Source of the DNA: Acidobacteriota bacterium | GTDB lineage: Bacteria; Acidobacteriota; Terriglobia; Bryobacterales; Bryobacteraceae | NCBI GenBank assembly: GCA_017307505.1 | Contig: JAFKEE010000028.1 | Location: 1 to 64,000 of the forward strand | DNA length: 64,000 nucleotides | Direction of reading: 5' to 3' | Shown: positions 35,147 through 45,400 of the stretch, one piece after another | Position numbering within the stretch: position 1 is the stretch's first letter | Layout: each line of letters opens with the position of its first letter | The notes under the pieces: model-generated | Database searches by the model: none | Told to the model about the DNA's origin: nothing | Seen by the model: the letters and a program-made list of their open reading frames with translations, nothing else | Made by a program: the position numbers and the translations under genes

Positions 35147-35587
35147 TCAATGGCCCGAGATGGCGGCAATCAGGTCGATGGAATCGACAATGATGCGGGT
35201 GGTCCGGTCGTAGACCACGGCCACGCCGTCGATGTAGCCTCGTTCGCAGTTGGGCGGCGGCGGGGGCAGCACGCGCACCAGTTCCGGGGGGAAGGGCCTG
35301 ATCTTCTTCTGCCAGCCAGGAGGAAGTTCGCCGGTGCGATAGTATTTCTTGCGCAGGCCTGGCGGCAGGTCCCGCGGCCCCTGGTAGTAGCGTTGGACCA
35401 CCACGATATCCTCGTTGCGGAAGTAGTGGCCACCCCGGCCCCCTTCCGGACCATGCTCATCGTCATCGTGTTTGTTCTTCGGGCCCTTGCCTTTCCCTTT
35501 GCCTTTTCCCTGGCCATATGCCGGGATGAGAAGAGAGGAGAGGGGGCCGATTCCCAGGCAGGCCGCCAGCATTTTTCTTCGAATCAT
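35147..35587 (-). CDS. Small exported protein with Gly/Lys tract (CigR/RcnB-like)
   Basis: A 146-residue protein. The signal peptide (MLAACLGIGPLSSLLIPAYG) is followed by a GKGKGKGKG tract and an acidic HDDDEHG patch. The body contains two copies of an L-P-P-G motif (DLPPGLRKKYYRTGELPPGWQKKIRPFP), as in periplasmic CigR/RcnB-like and DUF1236-type proteins. The end (IDGVAVVYDRTTRIIVDSI) is a beta hairpin. Members are periplasmic; their role is poorly known. AAGGA stands nine bases before the ATG. Confidence 0.7.
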   Translation of the reverse strand: MIRRKMLAACLGIGPLSSLLIPAYGQGKGKGKGKGPKNKHDDDEHGPEGGRGGHYFRNEDIVVVQRYYQGPRDLPPGLRKKYYRTGELPPGWQKKIRPFPPELVRVLPPPPPNCERGYIDGVAVVYDRTTRIIVDSIDLIAAISGH

Positions 35588-35732
35588 GTGTCAAAGTCCT
35601 TGTGGCGATGGTACCCCGGATTGGGACTAAGGTGAATGGGAAGTCTGGCGCCCTGGAGGCGAGGATCGCTCCTAACAAGTCGGTAGGCTTCGATATGATG
35701 TCGCGTGAAGCCGCTTCGCCTATCGAGACCCC

Positions 35733-37304
35733 ATGGACTGCAATCGACGAGACATTTTGAAGTCACTGCCCGCCGCCGCACTCGCCAGAGGCGGGCAGGT
35801 TCCTGTTGGTGCGGCCCGGTCAGGACCACGGCCCAACATTCTGATTGTCATGTCGGACCAGCAGCGCGCCGGGTTGACGCGTGCCTCCGGATTTCCGCTG
35901 GATACGATGCCGGCACTGGACGGAATGTCGGCTCGCGGGGTTCGTTTCGACCAGGCGTACACGACAGCCCCTTTGTGTGTGCCGGCGCGCATCAGCATGC
36001 TCACCGGGCGTTGGCCGCACGCGCACCGTGTCCGGCAGAATAGCGCCGCGAACGCGGCCACCTTTGATAAGGACCTTTTCCACGTCTGCCGCGACCTGGG
36101 CTATCGCACTGGGCTTTCGGGCAAGAACCACTCGCATCTGACTCCGGCACGGGTCGATCTTTGGCGGCCCTTCAGCCATCTGGACGGATGGTTGCCTGAT
36201 CCCGCCCCGAAGGAGCTGGTGGCCTTCGAAAAATGGATGAAACTCCTGAACCACGGGACAGGCCAGGAGCCAACGCCATTTCCCGTGGAGACCCAGTTCC
36301 CGCACCGCATCGTTTCCAGCGCTATCGAGTTCATCGATAGCGCAAAGAACGATCCGTTCGCGCTTTGGGTCAGCTTCCCCGAACCGCACAACCCCTATCA
36401 GGTTCCGAAGCCGTACTTCGACATGTTCCCTCCGGACCGGGTGCCACCCCGTGACGTGGGGCTGGAGGCGCTCGCCTCGAAGAGTTTCCGTTGGCGCTGG
36501 CTCCGGCAGTTGGAGGAGCGGACCTATCCGGGCTATGCCGATCGCTGGCAGCGGACACGGTCGAACTACCTGGGCATGCTGCGCATGATCGACGACCAGG
36601 TTGGCCGGCTGCTGGGGCATCTGGAATCGAGCGGCAAAGCGCGCAATACGATTGTCGTGTACCTGGCCGATCACGGCGATTTCTTCTGCGACTACGGATT
36701 GGAACGGAAGGGTGCGGAACTGCCGGAAGTGCTCACGCGGATCCCGATGACGTGGTCTGGCTGGAACATCCGGCCGCAGGCGCAGTTGCCCGCCTTTGTG
36801 TCGACGGCCGATGTGCTGCCGACTTTGTGCGAAGCCATCGGGGCGGAGATTCCCTTCGGCAGCCAGGGCCGCAGCTTGTGGCCGATGCTCACCGGGCAAC
36901 CCTACCCGAAGAGCGAGTTCGAGAGCATCTACTCGGAAGTTGGCTTCGGCGGTCTGAGCTATGGCCCGGGCGATGTGGTGCCGCCCAACTCGGGGCGGGG
37001 CAGAGGGACCGCGGATGCAATTCCCACCTACGATGAGCTGAACTCGGTGACCCAGAGCGGCACGATGAAGATGGTCCGGATGGGCGACTGGAAGCTCGTA
37101 TTCGACTCGGAGGGTGCTGGCGAAATCTACAACGTGGTGCGCGACCCCTATGAGTTGAAGAATCTGTGGGCCGCGCAGGAGGCGGCGGAGATCAAGCCGC
37201 GCCTGCTGGCCGAACTGCTGCGCTGGACGATGCGCACACAGGATGATCTGCCGAAGGCGGACTACACGCCGAAGCGGGCCGCGCATGGGTGGTACGGGCG
37301 GTAA
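35733..37304 (+). CDS. Type I sulfatase
   Basis: A 523-residue sulfatase (alkaline phosphatase superfamily). PNILIVMSDQQRAG holds the first metal ligands, and PLCVPARISMLTGR (C82-V-P-A-R) is the type I motif in which Cys becomes formylglycine. DQVGRLLGHLE and VVYLADHGDFFCDYGL are the later metal-site region. The N-terminus has only a weak Tat-like RRDILKSLPAAALARG. It is followed by DUF2891, a GH35 beta-galactosidase and, on the other strand, another sulfatase. The group could strip sulfate and galactose from a sulfated galactan or host-type glycan. No formylglycine-generating enzyme is in the window. Confidence 0.9.
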   Translation: MDCNRRDILKSLPAAALARGGQVPVGAARSGPRPNILIVMSDQQRAGLTRASGFPLDTMPALDGMSARGVRFDQAYTTAPLCVPARISMLTGRWPHAHRVRQNSAANAATFDKDLFHVCRDLGYRTGLSGKNHSHLTPARVDLWRPFSHLDGWLPDPAPKELVAFEKWMKLLNHGTGQEPTPFPVETQFPHRIVSSAIEFIDSAKNDPFALWVSFPEPHNPYQVPKPYFDMFPPDRVPPRDVGLEALASKSFRWRWLRQLEERTYPGYADRWQRTRSNYLGMLRMIDDQVGRLLGHLESSGKARNTIVVYLADHGDFFCDYGLERKGAELPEVLTRIPMTWSGWNIRPQAQLPAFVSTADVLPTLCEAIGAEIPFGSQGRSLWPMLTGQPYPKSEFESIYSEVGFGGLSYGPGDVVPPNSGRGRGTADAIPTYDELNSVTQSGTMKMVRMGDWKLVFDSEGAGEIYNVVRDPYELKNLWAAQEAAEIKPRLLAELLRWTMRTQDDLPKADYTPKRAAHGWYGR

Positions 37305-37425
37305 TCGGGACTGACACCGCGGTCGTCTGGCTTGCCGCCGGGTGATCCCCGCCGACTTTGCGAATGGTCATTGGCAAGCGGCCGGGGCACGTGAATTGCC
37401 ATCACAGCGAGTATTCTGAGAGAAC

Positions 37426-38484
37426 ATGCGGATTCTGCTGCTTGGGATTTGCCTGGCCGGAGGGTTGATGGCCGAGACTGTGTTTGACGCCGCGGCGGCC
37501 GGACGGTTCGCGAAGCTGGCCCTGGATTGCGTCCACTCCGAGTATCCGAACAAGATCGCCCACGCCTTGAGCTCCGATGCGGATGTGAAGCCGCCGCGCG
37601 AGCTGACTCCGGCGTTCTATGGATGCTTCGACTGGCACTCCTGCGTCCACGGGCACTGGCTGCTGGTACGGCTGGCGCGGCAGTTTCCTCGGGCCGGCTT
37701 TGCGGCGCAGGCGCGGCTGGCCGTCAGCCAAAGCCTTACACCGGAGAACATCGCCCAGGAAGTGAAGTACCTGAATGCGCCGGGGCGCGGAACCTTCGAG
37801 CGGCCCTACGGCTTGGCCTGGCTGCTGCAACTGGCGGCGGAGCTGCACGAATGGGACGATCCGGATGCGCGGCGCTGGGCCGCGAATCTGAAGCCGTTGG
37901 AAGACGCGGTCACGGCCCGCCTGAGCTTGTGGCTTCCCAAACTGGCCTGGCCGATTCGCACCGGCGAGCACAACAACACGGCGTTCTCTCTGGGGCTGAT
38001 GATCGACTACGCGCGCGTAACCGGGAACACCAGCTTCGGCCGATTGGTGGAGTCGCGGGCCCGTGACTACTACCTGAAGGACAAGGCATGCCCTGTGACG
38101 TATGAGCCTTCGGGCGAGGACTTCCTGTCGCCGTGCCTGGCCGAGGCCGACGTCGTTCGGCGAATCCTGCCCGCGCAGGAGTTTGCTGTATGGCTGACCG
38201 CCTTCCTGCCGCGCATCGAAATGGAACCTACTGTCGTCACCGATGTGACGGACGGAAAGATGTGGCACCTGGCCGGCTTGAATCTGAGCCGGGCCTGGAT
38301 GCTCGAAGGGATTGTCTCGCGGCTGCCGGCTGCGGATCCGCGCCGGAAATCGCTCAGCGCCCTCTCGGCGAGGCTCAAACAGGCGGGATTGGCCAGCATC
38401 ACTGGGGAACATTATGAGGGCGGACATTGGTTGGGGAGCTTCGCTGTCTACCTGGTGAGCGGCCGGGGAGCGGCGGCGCAGTGA
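37426..38484 (+). CDS. DUF2891 family exported protein
   Basis: A 352-residue protein. A signal peptide (ILLLGICLAGGLMAE) is followed by a helical domain of the DUF2891 type: YPNKIAHALSSDAD, FYGCFDWHSCVHGHWLLVRL, PYGLAWLLQLAAELHEW and RTGEHNNTAFSLGLMIDYAR. The HSCVHGHW and GEHNN segments are the conserved ones and look like an active site. The all-alpha layout recalls alpha/alpha-barrel glycan-processing enzymes, but the family's activity is unknown. It lies 34 bases upstream of the GH35 gene. Confidence 0.85.
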   Translation: MRILLLGICLAGGLMAETVFDAAAAGRFAKLALDCVHSEYPNKIAHALSSDADVKPPRELTPAFYGCFDWHSCVHGHWLLVRLARQFPRAGFAAQARLAVSQSLTPENIAQEVKYLNAPGRGTFERPYGLAWLLQLAAELHEWDDPDARRWAANLKPLEDAVTARLSLWLPKLAWPIRTGEHNNTAFSLGLMIDYARVTGNTSFGRLVESRARDYYLKDKACPVTYEPSGEDFLSPCLAEADVVRRILPAQEFAVWLTAFLPRIEMEPTVVTDVTDGKMWHLAGLNLSRAWMLEGIVSRLPAADPRRKSLSALSARLKQAGLASITGEHYEGGHWLGSFAVYLVSGRGAAAQ

Positions 38485-38517
38485 GTTTGGGTAGACGGCG
38501 GCGGTAGTCTGGTAGGC

Positions 38518-40326
38518 ATGAGACGGCGTGATGCTTTGGGTGTGCTGGCGGCCGCGGTGGCCCAGCCATTGGCGGGAGCCCCGGCACGGCAGACGTTTGG
38601 GGTGGAGGGCGACCGGTTCCTCCTGAACGGCAAGCCCTGGGTCATTCGCTCCGGCGAGATGCACTATGCGCGCGTGCCCAGGGAGTACTGGCGCGACCGC
38701 ATGAAGAAGATGCGGGCCATGGGCCTGAATACCCTCTGCATGTACTCCTTCTGGAACTTGCACGAGCCGCGGCCGGGCGAGTTCGATTTCAGCGGCAATC
38801 TCGACATTGCCGCGTTCATCCGGACGGCGCAGGAGGAAGGGCTCTGGGTGATTGTCCGGCCCGGTCCTTACAGTTGCGCCGAGTGGGAGTTCGGCGGGTA
38901 TCCTTCCTGGCTCTTCAAAGACCCGGATATCAAGGTGCGCACCACGGATCCTCGTTTCCTGGAGCCGGCGGCCCGCTATCTGAAGCGGCTGGTCAAGGAA
39001 GTGGTCCCGATGCAGATCACTCGCGGCGGCCCCGTGATCCTGGCCCAGGTCGAGAACGAATACGGATCGTTTGGGAAGGACAAAGAGTACCTCAAGGCGA
39101 TCCGCAGGATGCTGGTCGACGGCGGGCTCGAGATCACCCTCTATACCTCTGACGGCTCGCTGGACTACATGCTCAGTGGTGGCACACTGCCGGACCTGCT
39201 CTCGGTCGTGAACTTCGGGGGTGATCCAAGGGAAGAGTTCGCCAATTTCGCAAAGTTCCGAAAAGACGTGCCGCTGATGTGCGGTGAATACTGGGTGGGC
39301 TGGTTCGATCACTGGGGCGAGAAACACCACACGGGGGACAACAAGGTCCATCTGGACGGTTTGAACTGGATGCTGGAGCGGAACATCTCTTTCAACCTCT
39401 ACATGGCGCATGGCGGGACGTCATTCGGCCCCATGGCCGGTGCAAACTTCGATAAGGTCTATCAGCCGGACATCACGAGCTACGACTACGATTCGCCCAT
39501 CGACGAGGCGGGCCGGCCCGCGAAGAAATTCGCTGCCTATCGCGCCGTGATTGAGAAACATCTGCTGCCGGGCGAAGTGATTCCAGAACTGCCCGCTCCG
39601 CTGCCGATGATCGAGGTGCCCCGATTCGAGTTGAAGGAGTCCGCGCCTCTGCTGGCGGAGATGAAACCCGTGCTGACCGCGGAGAAGCCGCAGACCTTCG
39701 AGTCGATCGGGCTGGACTATGGGTTCGTTCTCTATGAGACGCCCGTCGAGTCGGCAGGCCAGGGCAAGCTGCGGGTGGAAGGGTTGCACGACTACGCGGT
39801 CCTCCTGCAGGGCGGCCGTGTGCTGGGACGGTTGGATCGCCGCCTGGAGCAGGATTCCCTGGACGTGGATCTGAAAGCGGGCGAACCGCTGCGCATTCTG
39901 GTGGAGAACATGGGCCGCATCAATTTCGGCCTGAAGCTGATGGATGATCGCAAAGGTATTCTGCGTGCGGTCACCCTGAATGGGCAGGAGCTGCATGGCT
40001 GGAGCATGAGTCCCTATCAGATTGGAAAGCTGCCGAAGCTGAAGTTTGCCGGCAGCCCCCAGACCGCGCCTGCCTTCTGGCGGGGAACCTTCGCTCTGGC
40101 GGCTGCCGCGGACACCTACATCGACACCCGAGGCTGGGGCAAAGGCTACGTCTGGGTCAACAGCCATTGCCTGGGCCGGCATTGGAAGATCGGGCCGCAG
40201 CAGACGTTGTATTGCCCCAAGCAGTTCCTGAAGCGCGGGGTGAACGAGGTGGTGGTGCTGGATCTGGAAGACGGCGGAGCAAGGACTCTCGCCGGGGTTA
40301 AGGATCCGATCTGGGCCAACGCCTGA
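38518..40326 (+). CDS. Beta-galactosidase, GH35
   Basis: A 602-residue glycoside hydrolase of family 35. The N-terminus looks like a Tat signal (MRRRDALGVLAAAVAQPL). The TIM barrel shows SGEMHYARVPREYWRDRMKK, GLNTLCMYSFWNLHEP, RPGPYSCAEWEFGGYPSWL, QVENEYGSFG with acid/base Glu181 and MCGEYWVGWFDHWGE with nucleophile Glu257. Two C-terminal beta domains follow, ending in WVNSHCLGRHW and NEVVVLDLE, as in typical GH35 enzymes. It should release terminal beta-linked galactose. It sits between DUF2891 and, six bases away and convergent, a second sulfatase. Confidence 0.95.
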   Translation: MRRRDALGVLAAAVAQPLAGAPARQTFGVEGDRFLLNGKPWVIRSGEMHYARVPREYWRDRMKKMRAMGLNTLCMYSFWNLHEPRPGEFDFSGNLDIAAFIRTAQEEGLWVIVRPGPYSCAEWEFGGYPSWLFKDPDIKVRTTDPRFLEPAARYLKRLVKEVVPMQITRGGPVILAQVENEYGSFGKDKEYLKAIRRMLVDGGLEITLYTSDGSLDYMLSGGTLPDLLSVVNFGGDPREEFANFAKFRKDVPLMCGEYWVGWFDHWGEKHHTGDNKVHLDGLNWMLERNISFNLYMAHGGTSFGPMAGANFDKVYQPDITSYDYDSPIDEAGRPAKKFAAYRAVIEKHLLPGEVIPELPAPLPMIEVPRFELKESAPLLAEMKPVLTAEKPQTFESIGLDYGFVLYETPVESAGQGKLRVEGLHDYAVLLQGGRVLGRLDRRLEQDSLDVDLKAGEPLRILVENMGRINFGLKLMDDRKGILRAVTLNGQELHGWSMSPYQIGKLPKLKFAGSPQTAPAFWRGTFALAAAADTYIDTRGWGKGYVWVNSHCLGRHWKIGPQQTLYCPKQFLKRGVNEVVVLDLEDGGARTLAGVKDPIWANA

Positions 40327-40332
40327 GGACGC

Positions 40333-41775
40333 TCAGGCAGGACAGGGCTGGTCGCCGTACTCCTTCTGCAGCCGGTCCAGCATGGCTTTGAGCTCAATCA
40401 GGGTCTTCTGGTAGGCCGGATCCGCGTACACGTTGTTCAGCTCCCGCGGATCCTTCAGCAGGTCGAACAGTTCCCACTCGGGTGGAGTGTCCTTGTCGAT
40501 GGAGCCGGCGGTGCCCAGCGCCTTGCCGTAGTAGTAGATGAGCTTGTAGCGCTCCGTGCGGACTCCATAGTGGGCGGCGACATTGTGGTCCGCAAGATGC
40601 ATCCAGTAGCGGTAATACATCGATTGCCGCCAGTCCTTTGGAGTCTTGCCGCGCAGGTTCTGCCGGAAGCTGCGGCCCTGCATGTCCGGCGGAGCGGGTA
40701 TGCCGGCAAAGTCGAGGAAGGTCTCGGCAAAGTCGAGGTTCAGGATCAAGTCGTGGTTGATGCTGTGCTGGATCTCCTTGGGGTATCGGATGAGGCAGGG
40801 CATTCGCAGCGATTCTTCATACATGAAGCGCTTGTCGAACCAGCCGTGATCACCGAGGAAGAAGCCCTGGTCGGAAGTGTAGATGACCACGGTGTTGTCC
40901 TCCAGGTCCTCTCGCGATATCTGGCCGAACAACCGGCCCACGCCGTCGTCGACACTCTGGATGCAGCGCAGGTAGTCCTTGATGTAGCGCTGGTAGCCCC
41001 ACTTGCGTAGCTCGTCGCCCTTCAGATTGGCGGGCGCGTCGGCCTTCACATCTGTCTTCGTCATGTTCTCGCCGACGCGCATAGTGGCTCGGCGCGCGGC
41101 TTCCGACCGGTTCTCGTAATGGTCGTAAAGGGTGAAGGGCTCCTCGATGGTGCTGGTGGCGAACTGGTAGCTGTACTTCGGCGCCGGCTGCCATGGCCGG
41201 TGCGGTGCCTTGTGGTGGCACATGAGGAAGAACGGTTTCTCCTTCGGCCTGCGTTTCAACCAATCGAGGGAGAAGTCGGTGATGAGGTCCGTGCAGTAGC
41301 CTGTGTGCTTTCTGCGTTGCCCCATTTCGATGAATTCAGGGTTGTAATAGGAACCCTGGCCGGGCAGAATATTCCAGTAGTCGAAGCCGGAGGGATCATT
41401 GTGGAGATGCCACTTGCCGATCATCGCCGTGGCATAGCCCCCAGCCTGCAGCAGTTTGGCGACGTTCGGGCGAGCAGGGTCAAGCGGGTCGTTCAGGGTC
41501 TTGACGCCGTTCACATGGCTGTACTGGCCCGTCAGGATGACGGCCCGGCTGGGCGTGCAGATGGAGTTTGTGCAGAAGCAGTTGTCCAGCCGGACGCCGT
41601 CGCGGCCGATGCGGTCAATGTTGGGCGTTTCATTGATGGTGCTGCCGTAGGCGCTGATGGCATGGGCCGCATGATCGTCGGCCATGATGAACAGGATGTT
41701 GGGGCGGCGGTCCCCTTTGGCGAGGGCGGGTGCGGCGGCGGCTCCGGCAGCTTTCAGGAAATTGCGGCGCAGCAT
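40333..41775 (-). CDS. Tat-exported type I sulfatase
   Basis: A 480-residue sulfatase. The Tat signal is LRRNFLKAAGAAAAPALA. Motifs are PNILFIMADDHAAHAIS with the metal-binding Asp pair and CTNSICTPSRAVILTGQ, where Cys73 of CTPSR is the residue converted to formylglycine. Later segments include FFLMCHHKAPHRPW and VVIYTSDQGFFLGDHGWFDKRF. The overall form is close to glycosaminoglycan- and fucan-type sulfatases widespread in polysaccharide loci. Its start is five bases downstream of the MerR gene's end on the same strand, so the two are probably one transcript under MerR control. Confidence 0.93.
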   Translation of the reverse strand: MLRRNFLKAAGAAAAPALAKGDRRPNILFIMADDHAAHAISAYGSTINETPNIDRIGRDGVRLDNCFCTNSICTPSRAVILTGQYSHVNGVKTLNDPLDPARPNVAKLLQAGGYATAMIGKWHLHNDPSGFDYWNILPGQGSYYNPEFIEMGQRRKHTGYCTDLITDFSLDWLKRRPKEKPFFLMCHHKAPHRPWQPAPKYSYQFATSTIEEPFTLYDHYENRSEAARRATMRVGENMTKTDVKADAPANLKGDELRKWGYQRYIKDYLRCIQSVDDGVGRLFGQISREDLEDNTVVIYTSDQGFFLGDHGWFDKRFMYEESLRMPCLIRYPKEIQHSINHDLILNLDFAETFLDFAGIPAPPDMQGRSFRQNLRGKTPKDWRQSMYYRYWMHLADHNVAAHYGVRTERYKLIYYYGKALGTAGSIDKDTPPEWELFDLLKDPRELNNVYADPAYQKTLIELKAMLDRLQKEYGDQPCPA

Positions 41776-41780
41776 GGCTG

Positions 41781-42308
41781 CTATTTTATGGCTTCGCGCG
41801 ACCAGGTGCGGATGGCCGAAATCTCCTCTTCCGGAATGCAGAGGAATTCCAGAAAACGCTGGTGGTAATCCGGATCCATGCGCTCAAAGTCCTGGTGCCA
41901 TCGATGGAGATCGGCGTCGGTGAAGCCGGAGGCGCGCAGCAGCTTGGTCCAGGTCTCGCGGTTCATGATGTTCACTCGTTCCAGCAGGCGGCGGTTCTGC
42001 AACAGCCCGACGATAATGCGCTGACGATTGCGCAAGGACTCGATCTCGGCGGCCAGGTGCTGCAGTTGACGCTCCAGCGAGGCGGAGAGATCTTTGCGGG
42101 GTTTGTCGATGACTTTTCGGATCTCCGACAACGGCAGGCCGGTCTGCCGGTAGAGACAGATCTGGGCCAGGCGCTGCTCGTCCCCTGCCGTGTAGCGGCG
42201 GTAGCCGTTCAACTGGCGCCCGGAAGGGGTCAGCAGGCCGATGCGGTCGTAGTAGAGCAGGGTGGACCGGGAAAGCCCATGCCGCCGGCCCAGTTCCGTA
42301 ATGTTCAT
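41781..42308 (-). CDS. MerR family transcriptional regulator
   Basis: A 175-residue regulator. The N-terminal winged helix (ITELGRRHGLSRSTLLYYDRIGLLTPSGR, GYRRYTAGDEQRLAQICLYRQTGLPLSEI) is classical MerR, followed by a long dimerisation helix. The C-terminal part (about 70 residues, ending YHQRFLEFLCIPEEEISAIRTW) is short and has no Cys cluster, so it is unlikely to be a heavy-metal sensor. It lies directly upstream of the sulfatase gene. A MerR-type promoter is found just before its start. Confidence 0.9.
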   Translation of the reverse strand: MNITELGRRHGLSRSTLLYYDRIGLLTPSGRQLNGYRRYTAGDEQRLAQICLYRQTGLPLSEIRKVIDKPRKDLSASLERQLQHLAAEIESLRNRQRIIVGLLQNRRLLERVNIMNRETWTKLLRASGFTDADLHRWHQDFERMDPDYHQRFLEFLCIPEEEISAIRTWSREAIK

Positions 42309-42332
42309 GACAGCGGATTACCTCACGTCCCC

Positions 42333-42363
42333 ATTCTGAAGTGTGAAGCTGTAGTCGGGTCAA
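42333..42363 (-). promoter_or_regulatory. MerR-type promoter with 19-bp spacer
   Basis: Read on the minus strand, TTGACC (42358-42363) and CAGAAT (42333-42338) are separated by exactly 19 bases, the overlong spacer that MerR regulators correct by twisting the DNA. The spacer carries CTACAGCTTCACACTTCAG, a loose inverted repeat. It lies 25 bases upstream of the merR-like gene and would drive that gene and the sulfatase. Confidence 0.7.
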
Positions 42364-42419
42364 GAGGCGAGTGGAGTTTACAGGATCAATCACCCGCTGC
42401 ATGCTAGGATTCGAGTTGT

Positions 42420-45400
42420 ATGAGGCAGATTTGTCTTCTTCTCCTGAGCGCTTCGTTAGCCTTCGGCCAGACCAGGTTGCTGCGATTCCCGGACATTCAT
42501 GGCGACAAGGTCGCCTTCACTTACTCGGGTGATATCTGGACGGCGCCGGCGTCTGGCGGGACGGCCACTCGTTTGACCGCCCACCCCGGCCTGGAGCTAT
42601 TCGCGAAGTTCTCGCCGGACGGCAAATGGATCGCCTTCACGGGGCAGTATGACGGGGACGAGCAGGTTTATGTAATGCCCGCGACAGGCGGGGTACCGAA
42701 GCAGTTGACGTACTATCCGGCGCGCGGGCCGCTGCCGGCTCGCTGGGGTTATGACAACCAGGTATATGGCTGGACGCCGGATGGAAAATCAGTGATCTTC
42801 CGCTCGGTGCGCGACTCCTGGGCCGTGGCCGATTCCAGGTTGTATACCGTACCGGCAGCCGGTGGGCCCGCCAAGGCGCTTCCCATGCCGACTTCCGGTC
42901 CCGGGGTGATGTCGCCCGATGGACAAAAGGTCCTCTATTCTCCGCTGTTCCGTGATTTCCGCACCTGGAAGCGATATCAGGGCGGCTGGCAGCAGGATCT
43001 GTTCATCTACAACCTGAAGACGAATGACGTCGAGGCCATCGCCAATTCGCCGCGCACCGAGCGCGAGCCGATGTGGATCGGCTCGAAGGTCTACTTCTCG
43101 TCCGACCGCACCGGGACGTTCAACATCTACGAGTACGACCCGGCCTCGAAGAAGGTCAAGGAACTCACCAATTCCACCAAGTGGGACGTAAGGTGGGCGA
43201 GTGCCGACCGCCAGGGACGCATTGTCTACGAGCTGAACGGAGAGCTTCAGGTGCTGGAGGCCAGGAACGGCCAGTCCAAAAAAATCTCGATTGATGTCCC
43301 GACGGATGGCGTCGCTTCGCGGCCCTCCATCGTCAACGTCGGTGGGCAGGTGTCCGGCTTTGATCTCAGCCCGAAGGGCGAGCGTGCGTTGTTTGTTGCC
43401 CACGGCGACATCTTCACGGCTCCCATTGAAAAGGGCGTGGTCCGGAACCTGACGCACAGTTCGAACGCGCATGACAAGGCGGCGGAGTGGTCTCCGGACG
43501 GCCGCCGGATCGTCTACATTAGCGATCGCACAGGAGAGGAAGAGCTGTGGGTGGTCAACCAGGACGGGTCCGGCCAGCCGGAACAGCTCACGACGGGCGG
43601 ACATGCGATGCGCTACCGGCCCACCTGGTCGCCGGATTCGAAGAAGATTGCCTTCAGCGACAAGGACGGCAAGCTGTTTGTGCTGACGCTCTCGGACAAG
43701 TCTGTGCTTGAGGTGGCTCGCGACCGGCGGGGCAACCTGCGCGATTACGTCTGGTCGCCGGACAGCGGCTATCTTGCCTACAGTCTGAACAATCCGAATG
43801 GATTCCAGTCTGTGTGGATCTGGAGCGCGGCTGAGAACAAGGCGCGCCAGGTGACCGCCGAGCTGTTCAACGAATACGCCCCGGCCTGGGATCCCGAAGG
43901 CAACTACCTGTGGTTCCTGGGCGACCGGGAGTATGCACCCATCATCAGCGCCTCTGAGTTCAACTACGCCACGGCTCGCAACACGCTGATTTACGGGCTG
44001 GCGCTGCGGAAGGACGTCAAGAACTCCTTTGCACCGGAAGACGACCAGGTGCAGATCCAGGATGAGAAGGAAGCCGGCGAGAAGAAGGCGGACGACAAGA
44101 AGCCAGAAGAGAAGAAGTCGATTCACATCGATTTCGATGGGATCAGCGCCAGGGTCGTGCGGGTCCCGGTGCCGGCGGCCAATTACGGCTCCCTGACGGC
44201 GGTGAAAGGTCACCTCGTCTACGTGAAGGCCGGGAACCCGTACTATGGCCGCGAGAGCGAGACGCAGCCGGCGATCCAGATCTTCTCTTTGAAGGATCGC
44301 AAGGAAACGACACTGGCCGATGGCGCCGGTGGCTATGCGACGTCGTTCGACGGCTCGAAGATGCTGGTCAGGCAGGGCGGTGGATTCTCGATCTACGACG
44401 TGACCCCAAAGGGTCGCGACTCCAAGAAGGCGGTTTCCACGGCGGACCTGAAACTGGAACGGATCCCATCCCAGGAATGGGCGCAGATCTTCAATGAGGT
44501 GTGGCGCCGCTATCGTGACTTCTTTTACGCCAAAAACATGAATGGCTACGACTGGGAAGCACTGCGGCAGCAGTATGCCCCCATGCTGGAGTACGTCGGG
44601 CACCGGTCGGATTTGAACTACATCATCGGCGAGATGATCGCGGAACTGAACTCCGGCCATGCCTACATTGACGGTGGCGCCTGGGACCGGCCGGAACGGC
44701 CGCGGGTGGCCCTGCCCGGCGCCCGGTTTGAGTTGGACGAAGCATCCGGGCGCTACAAGATCGCGCGGATCTTCGCGGGACAGAATGAGGAAGCCGTCTA
44801 CCGGTCGCCCCTGACTGAGGTGGGTGTCGACGTGAAGGCGGGCGACTATCTCCTGGCCGTGGATGGTGAGGAACTGAAAGCCAACGAGGATCCCTACCGG
44901 CTGCTGCGGGGTAAGGCAGGGAAGCCTGTCCGTTTCACGGTGAACAGCAAACCGGAGCTGAGCGGATCCAGGGAGATCACCTTCCAGCCCCTCGACAGCG
45001 AGACCGACCTGATCTATCTCGAGATGATCGAAGCCAACCGCGCGCGTGTCGACAAGGCGACCAACGGGCGAGTGGGCTACATCCATGTGCCGAACATGGG
45101 CGCTGAAGGCATCCGCGAGTTCATCAAGTGGTACTACGGCCAGCTTCGCAAGGATGGGTTGGTGATCGACGACCGCGGCAACGGCGGCGGTAATGTGTCC
45201 CGTATGCTGATTGAACGCCTGCGGCGCCAGATGCTGGCCACGGGCTTCTCGCGCAATTCCGACGAGCCCACCACCTACCCCGACGGCGTGATGATCGGCC
45301 CCATGGTGTGTCTCCTGAACGAGACCTCCGCCTCGGACGGCGATATCTTCCCGGCCATGTTCCGGGAAGCGAAACTCGGTCCACTGATCGGCAAGCGAAG

